From: Alphaproteobacteria bacterium UBA2723
GTDB lineage: Bacteria > Pseudomonadota > Alphaproteobacteria > RF32 > CAG-239
DNA length: 7,551 nucleotides
Assembly (NCBI GenBank): GCA_002353835.1
Contig: DEKL01000015.1
Span: 1 to 7,551, forward strand
Reading direction: 5' to 3'
The position numbers and the translations under genes are program-made. Position 1 is the stretch's first letter. Each line of letters opens with the position of its first letter. The notes beneath the pieces are model-generated. The model was not told the DNA's origin, searched no databases, and was given only the letters and a program-made list of their open reading frames with translations. Positions 3,987 through 7,551 of the stretch are shown here, in pieces.

Positions 3987-5669
3987 TTATTCCTTGTTCT
4001 TCAAAGCTTCGCCTAAAGCTTCACCCAAAGAAGAACCACCAGATTGAGTATTAGAATATTCTTCTAATGCTTTCTTTTCTTCTTCGGCTTCAAAAGCTTT
4101 AACGGAAACACCGAGTTTGGTGTTCTTGCGATCAACAGACGTTAACTTGGCTTCTAAGATTTCGCCCTCGTTATAGCTTAACGGGTCACGTCTATCTTTA
4201 GAAAGTTCAGTTTTCTTAATGGTAGCGGCAATGCCTTGAACAGTTACCTGTACGCCTTTTTCATCAGCGCCGGTAACAACAGCTTTAACAATGTCACCTT
4301 TCTTCAAAGATTCTAATGTCATCGCAATGTTGTTTTCAGACATTTGCTTAATACCTAAGCTGATACGCTCTTTTTCAACATCCACGTCAATAATCTTGGC
4401 TTGGATGGTTTGACCCTTGGTGTAGTCTTTAACAGCTTCTTCACCAGGTTTTTCCCAAGAGATATCAGACAAGTGTATCATACCGTCAATTTCATCAGAA
4501 AGACCAATGAACAAACCGAATTCGGTGATGTTCTTAATCTTACCTTCAATGATGGAATCCATCGGATGTTCTTCAATGTATGCAGCCCACGGGTTCGGAG
4601 TGCATTGTTTGATACCTAAGCTGATACGACGCTTGTCTGCATCAACTTCCAAAACTTTAACATCAACTTCTTGTGATGTAGAAACAATCTTACCCGGATG
4701 AACGTTCTTTCTGGTCCAGCTCATTTCTGATACGTGAACTAAACCTTCAATACCGTCTTCTAATTCAATAAATGCACCGTAGTCAGTAATGTTGGTAACT
4801 TTACCTTTGTAAATTTCACCAACTTTGTACTTGTCGGCAACTGCTTGCCACGGGTCATTCTCTAATTGCTTCATGCCTAAGCTGATGCGCTGAGTATCTT
4901 CATTGAATTTGATAACTTGGACTTTAACCGTTTGACCTAAAGAAAGTACTTCTGCAGGGTGGTTAATTCTCTTCCAAGAAATATCTGTTACGTGTAATAA
5001 ACCGTCAACACCACCTAAGTCAATGAACGCACCGTATTCAGTTAAGTTCTTAACGATACCTTCTAATACAGCACCTTCTTTGATGGTGTCTATCAATTCA
5101 GCACGAGCAGCAGAACGTGTTTCTTCTAATACAACACGACGAGAAACAACAATGTTACCACGAACTTTGTCCATCTTTAAGATTTGGAACGGTTGAGAAA
5201 TACCCATTAAAGGAGAAATGTCTTTAATCGGGCGAATGTCAATTTGTGAACCAGGCAAGAAAGCGATAGCACCATTTAAATCAACAGTGAAGCCGCCTTT
5301 AACACGACCAAAGATAACACCGTTAACACGTTCGTTATTGTTCATCATCTTTTCAAGATCTTGCCATACTTCTTCACGACGAGCTTTTTCACGTGATAAT
5401 ACGATATTGCCGTCTTTATCTTCATATCTGTCAACTAAAACTTCTACAACGTCGCCAACCTTTAATTCGTCATTTCTACCGAATTCACGCAAAGGAATAC
5501 GACCTTCGGATTTTAAACCAACATCAACAGTTGCGAAATCATCCGTTACACGAATAACAGTACCCTTCATGACTGTGCCGACAATACCTTTGTCACCGAA
5601 TTGTTCTTTTAACAATTCTTCAAAGTTTTCGGTCATTTCAGGGATTTTAAATTCTGCAGTATTTGCCAT
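3987..5669 (-). CDS. rpsA: 30S ribosomal protein S1
   Basis: This 560-residue protein binds mRNA on the small ribosomal subunit and helps initiation on weak or structured leaders. Six S1 (OB-fold) domains can be placed at about residues 30-95, 114-178, 199-267, 284-354, 371-442 and 458-525. Domains 3-5 carry the typical pattern YGAFIDLGG..GLLHVTDISW and RISLGMKQ. Domains 1 and 2 are the divergent ribosome-binding type, and domain 6 is also divergent, as usual. The length matches the proteobacterial six-domain form (E. coli about 557). The C-terminal tail is Ala/Glu/Gly-rich (SSLGEALGEALKNKE). It is transcribed toward the shared terminator at 3931-3965 and away from the dehydrogenase gene, which lies upstream on the same strand. 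No Shine-Dalgarno site precedes the ATG, as is known for E. coli rpsA, which S1 itself represses. Confidence 0.97.
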   Translation of the reverse strand: MANTAEFKIPEMTENFEELLKEQFGDKGIVGTVMKGTVIRVTDDFATVDVGLKSEGRIPLREFGRNDELKVGDVVEVLVDRYEDKDGNIVLSREKARREEVWQDLEKMMNNNERVNGVIFGRVKGGFTVDLNGAIAFLPGSQIDIRPIKDISPLMGISQPFQILKMDKVRGNIVVSRRVVLEETRSAARAELIDTIKEGAVLEGIVKNLTEYGAFIDLGGVDGLLHVTDISWKRINHPAEVLSLGQTVKVQVIKFNEDTQRISLGMKQLENDPWQAVADKYKVGEIYKGKVTNITDYGAFIELEDGIEGLVHVSEMSWTRKNVHPGKIVSTSQEVDVKVLEVDADKRRISLGIKQCTPNPWAAYIEEHPMDSIIEGKIKNITEFGLFIGLSDEIDGMIHLSDISWEKPGEEAVKDYTKGQTIQAKIIDVDVEKERISLGIKQMSENNIAMTLESLKKGDIVKAVVTGADEKGVQVTVQGIAATIKKTELSKDRRDPLSYNEGEILEAKLTSVDRKNTKLGVSVKAFEAEEEKKALEEYSNTQSGGSSLGEALGEALKNKE

Positions 5670-5823
5670 TATTTTTATATTTTCAAAAAATGCCAGACCT
5701 CATTTTGAGCGGACTTGTGCGGGTTAATATGCCTTCTTTTGCCGCACCGCATAAAGAATTGTAGTTTTTTTAAGTGAAAATGTTTGAAGAGTCAAGAAAA
5801 AAGTTAGAAAAACAGCGGGTTTT
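5670..5823 (-). promoter_or_regulatory. rpsA leader with a hairpin and no Shine-Dalgarno
   Basis: On the minus strand the 30 bases before the ATG are A/U-rich with no GGAG-like site. GTGCGG (5742-5747, minus strand) can pair with CCGCAC (5717-5722), possibly extended by GCG/CGC outside. An ATG at 5703 opens a six-codon frame (MRSGIF) that stops at 5683, 13 bases before rpsA. A weak promoter is possible: TTGACT (5790-5795), 17 bp, TAAAAA (5767-5772). No clear terminator separates the dehydrogenase gene from this region, so read-through from it is possible. Confidence 0.35.
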
Positions 5824-6585
5824 CTAGACTTTGTGCGGCAAGCGTTTGTAGATGAAATCACTTATGCAATTCGGCAATATGCTGATAAACCAAGAAGCAA
5901 GACGCATGGGGAAAGGAAAAGCAATTAAGCCGACGTTTTTTTCAATGCGTTTGGCTATCAATTCAGCAGCGGGTTCTGCTTCCATAAAAAACGGCATGGG
6001 GCAGGTGTTTTTATCGGTAATTCTTGAGCGAACGAATCCGGGACAAATGGTGTTTACTTGGATGTTGTAGGGCAAAAGCTCTATTCTTAGAGCCTCACCA
6101 TAAGCTTTAACGCATGCTTTTGTTGCACTGTACGAGGGGCAGGTCGGTAAACCGTGATAACCGGCAATGGATGATGTTATGGCAATAATCTTATCTTTGT
6201 CTTGGCGCTTTTTATAAATTTCAACGGCCGGCGTAACGGTGTTTAAAACCCCCATAACATTTATGTTAAATGTGTTGTAAATGTTATCCGGTGTTTCTTC
6301 TAAGGTGGCAACACCGGCATTGGCAAACACAAGGTTTAAATACGCTGTTTTTTCTGCTTCGTTTATCCAGTTTTTCATGGAATCTTTATTTGCTACATCA
6401 ATGATTTTCGGATGAATATTTGCTGAGCCGACTTTTTTGCATTTGGCAACAACTTCGTTTAAGCGTTTTTCGTTTCTGCCACAGATAAACAGATTTTCTG
6501 TTTCTTTTTGCTTGGCGTAGTAAATTGCCAAAGCTTCGCCAATGCCCGAAGATGCGCCGGTTAGTAAAATATTTTTGATAATCAT
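5824..6585 (-). CDS. Short-chain dehydrogenase/reductase (SDR), NAD(P)-dependent
   Basis: This 253-residue cytosolic oxidoreductase is of the classical SDR type. Visible motifs are the cofactor-binding TGASSGIG (9-16), Asp63 (adenine pocket), NAG (89-91), catalytic Asn109, Ser139, Tyr152 and Lys156 (YSATK), and PG at 182-183. GR at 36-37, after the second strand, hints at NADP(H), but this is not decisive. The C terminus (about 221-248) is hydrophobic and aromatic (AFPFPMRLASWFISILP) and may cover the substrate or touch membrane. The substrate is unknown. The frame can be opened upstream to 6663, but ATG 6585 has AGGGG seven bases ahead, begins directly at the first Rossmann strand, and lies downstream of a good promoter (6625-6653), so it is preferred. 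The gene is divergent from gmk. Confidence 0.93.
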   Translation of the reverse strand: MIIKNILLTGASSGIGEALAIYYAKQKETENLFICGRNEKRLNEVVAKCKKVGSANIHPKIIDVANKDSMKNWINEAEKTAYLNLVFANAGVATLEETPDNIYNTFNINVMGVLNTVTPAVEIYKKRQDKDKIIAITSSIAGYHGLPTCPSYSATKACVKAYGEALRIELLPYNIQVNTICPGFVRSRITDKNTCPMPFFMEAEPAAELIAKRIEKNVGLIAFPFPMRLASWFISILPNCISDFIYKRLPHKV

Positions 6586-6624
6586 CCCAGAACCCCTAAA
6601 AAAAGCTTTATTTATGTGTTTTTT

Positions 6625-6653
6625 GTTATATATTAGGATAAAGTATTTGTAAA
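6625..6653 (-). promoter_or_regulatory. Promoter of the SDR gene in the divergent SDR-gmk gap
   Basis: On the minus strand TTTACA (6648-6653) and TATAAC (6625-6630) are 17 bp apart, giving a start near 6618 and a leader of about 33 bases. The same AT-rich stretch contains TATATT (6629-6634) on the plus strand, a possible -10 box for gmk, but no good -35 box is seen for it. Overlapping divergent promoters would make the two genes compete. Confidence 0.55.
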
Positions 6654-6677
6654 GCGCAAACATTTAAGGGGTTCATT

Positions 6678-7319
6678 ATGGCTCAGAATTTGATAAAAAG
6701 AAACGGTACAATGTTTATTTTTTCAGCACCGTCAGGCGGTGGTAAAAGCTCTGTTATAAAAGGTGTGTTGAAAAAATTGGATGACGTGGAACTTTCTGTT
6801 TCCGTAACAACAAGAGCTATGCGTGAGGGTGAAGTTGAGGGTAAAGATTATTTCTTTATTACAGAAGATAAGTTTAGTGATCTTGTTAAAGATAATGCAC
6901 TTTATGAATATGTTAATTCGGATTTCGGTCCGAAATACGGTACACCCAGAGAGCCGGTAGATAAACTTTTAGCACAGGGAAAAGATGTTTTTCTTGATTT
7001 GGATTATCCGGGGGTGCAACAGCTTAGAAAGCTTGCTAATAGTAAGATTAAAACGATTTTTTTAATGCCGCCTTCTTTGAAAATTCTAAGAGAGAGATTG
7101 GTTAATCGTGGCACAGATACCATGGAAATCATAGAAAAACGGATGAGTATGGCTGAAAAACGTGTCAACGAAAGCCGTTATTATGATTATATCGTCGTTA
7201 ATGATGATTTGGATAGAGCAATTTCGGAAGTTTTGGCGATTATCTCTGCAACAAGATGCGAAAGTCTGAAAATTGCAAATCTGGAAAATTTGATAAAAGA
7301 AGTTACGGAAGATAAATAA
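6678..7319 (+). CDS. gmk: Guanylate kinase
   Basis: This 213-residue enzyme transfers phosphate from ATP to GMP, making GDP in the purine nucleotide pathway in the cytosol. The P-loop SAPSGGGKSS is at 16-25. The GMP-binding region has SVSVTTRAMREGE (40-52), Tyr58 in KDYFF, Glu77, and YGTPRE (87-92). The lid is about 137-156 (LRERLVNRGT...EKRM), and NDDLDRA is at 175-181. The length is normal (E. coli about 207). Two small departures: DLDYPG at 107-112, where most family members have an ID-W-QG-like motif, and about one extra residue between Glu77 and YGT (EYVNSDFGPKYGT). AAGGGG lies six bases before the ATG, fixing the start. The next gene begins one base after its stop, so the two form an operon. 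Confidence 0.97.
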   Translation: MAQNLIKRNGTMFIFSAPSGGGKSSVIKGVLKKLDDVELSVSVTTRAMREGEVEGKDYFFITEDKFSDLVKDNALYEYVNSDFGPKYGTPREPVDKLLAQGKDVFLDLDYPGVQQLRKLANSKIKTIFLMPPSLKILRERLVNRGTDTMEIIEKRMSMAEKRVNESRYYDYIVVNDDLDRAISEVLAIISATRCESLKIANLENLIKEVTEDK

Positions 7320-7320
7320 G

Positions 7321-7551
7321 ATGGTTAAAATTTATAATTCTCTTACGGAAATGGTTGGGCACACGCCATTACTAAGGCTCGGTAATTTAACAACGAAGTT
7401 AAGATTAAAAGCAGAAATAATTGCCAAATGCGAAATGTATAATCCTCTTTTTTCCGTAAAAGATAGAGTTGCCTTGGCAATGATTGAAGCACAAGAAAAG
7501 AAAGGAATCACAAAAGATACAGTTTTTGTGGAGGCAACATCCGGAAATACG
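7321..7551 (+). CDS. cysK: O-acetylserine sulfhydrylase (cysteine synthase), 5' part, cut by window edge
   Basis: The first 77 codons are open to the window end. The product would make cysteine from O-acetylserine and sulfide using pyridoxal phosphate. The N-terminal signature is clear: MVGHTPLLRLGNL (11-23), NPLFSVKDR (41-49), in which the Lys of SVK is the expected cofactor-binding lysine, and VEATSGNT (70-77), the start of the substrate loop that binds the carboxylate. The FSVK form resembles CysK more than CysM, but a CysM or cystathionine beta-synthase-like member cannot be excluded from a quarter of the protein. It starts one base after the gmk stop and is probably translated from the gmk mRNA; GGAAG inside the end of gmk is a weak ribosome binding site. 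The full protein would be roughly 300-325 residues. Confidence 0.9.
   Translation, partial: MVKIYNSLTEMVGHTPLLRLGNLTTKLRLKAEIIAKCEMYNPLFSVKDRVALAMIEAQEKKGITKDTVFVEATSGNT

Overview
The right half of this window (about 3546-7551) looks like the chromosome of an AT-rich alphaproteobacterium, possibly host-associated. It carries a six-S1-domain ribosomal protein S1 of about the usual proteobacterial length (rpsA, minus strand), a short-chain dehydrogenase (minus), and a guanylate kinase (gmk, plus) followed after one base by the start of an O-acetylserine sulfhydrylase gene (cysK, cut by the window edge). The dehydrogenase and gmk have AGGGG-type Shine-Dalgarno sites. The taxonomic assignment is inferred from protein sequence feel and gene style, not from a search.

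The left half (1-3545) is different. It holds two plus-strand genes for exported, probably eight-stranded outer-membrane beta-barrel proteins (659-1405 and 2095-3105). Each gene sits in the same kind of cassette: an upstream block with a conserved inverted repeat and a sigma70-type promoter (TTGAAA-17 bp-TATATT), an untranslated leader, a signal peptide ending ANA|QNE, a non-conserved mature protein, a conserved 3' UTR, and a hairpin terminator whose inner stem differs but stays paired. A 155-bp non-coding block follows each cassette with about 94% identity (offset exactly 1808). The genes use more C/G-ending codons than the right half, lack convincing Shine-Dalgarno sites and have Bacteroidota-like signal peptides, so a foreign origin is plausible.

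The gaps between these genes (1-658, 1406-2094, 3106-3604) are packed with short palindromic repeats of at least three families: a CGTCACCCTGAAC...TTCAGCATGACG element, a CGTCATTGCGA...TCGCAATGACG element, and a CGGAGGGGTGACG module. Several apparent short ORFs there are only translations of these repeats. Comparing the copies shows occupied and empty sites for the first element.

Between the two halves is a small gene for a secreted, acidic, low-complexity 91-residue protein with a very strong ribosome binding site (3605-3880). It converges on rpsA through a bidirectional terminator at 3931-3965.

Functionally, rpsA (translation), gmk (GMP to GDP) and cysK (cysteine synthesis) are housekeeping genes. 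The dehydrogenase and gmk are divergently transcribed from a 92-bp gap. The best candidate for something undescribed is the repeat-rich tandem array of outer-membrane-protein cassettes with constant flanks and variable cores.
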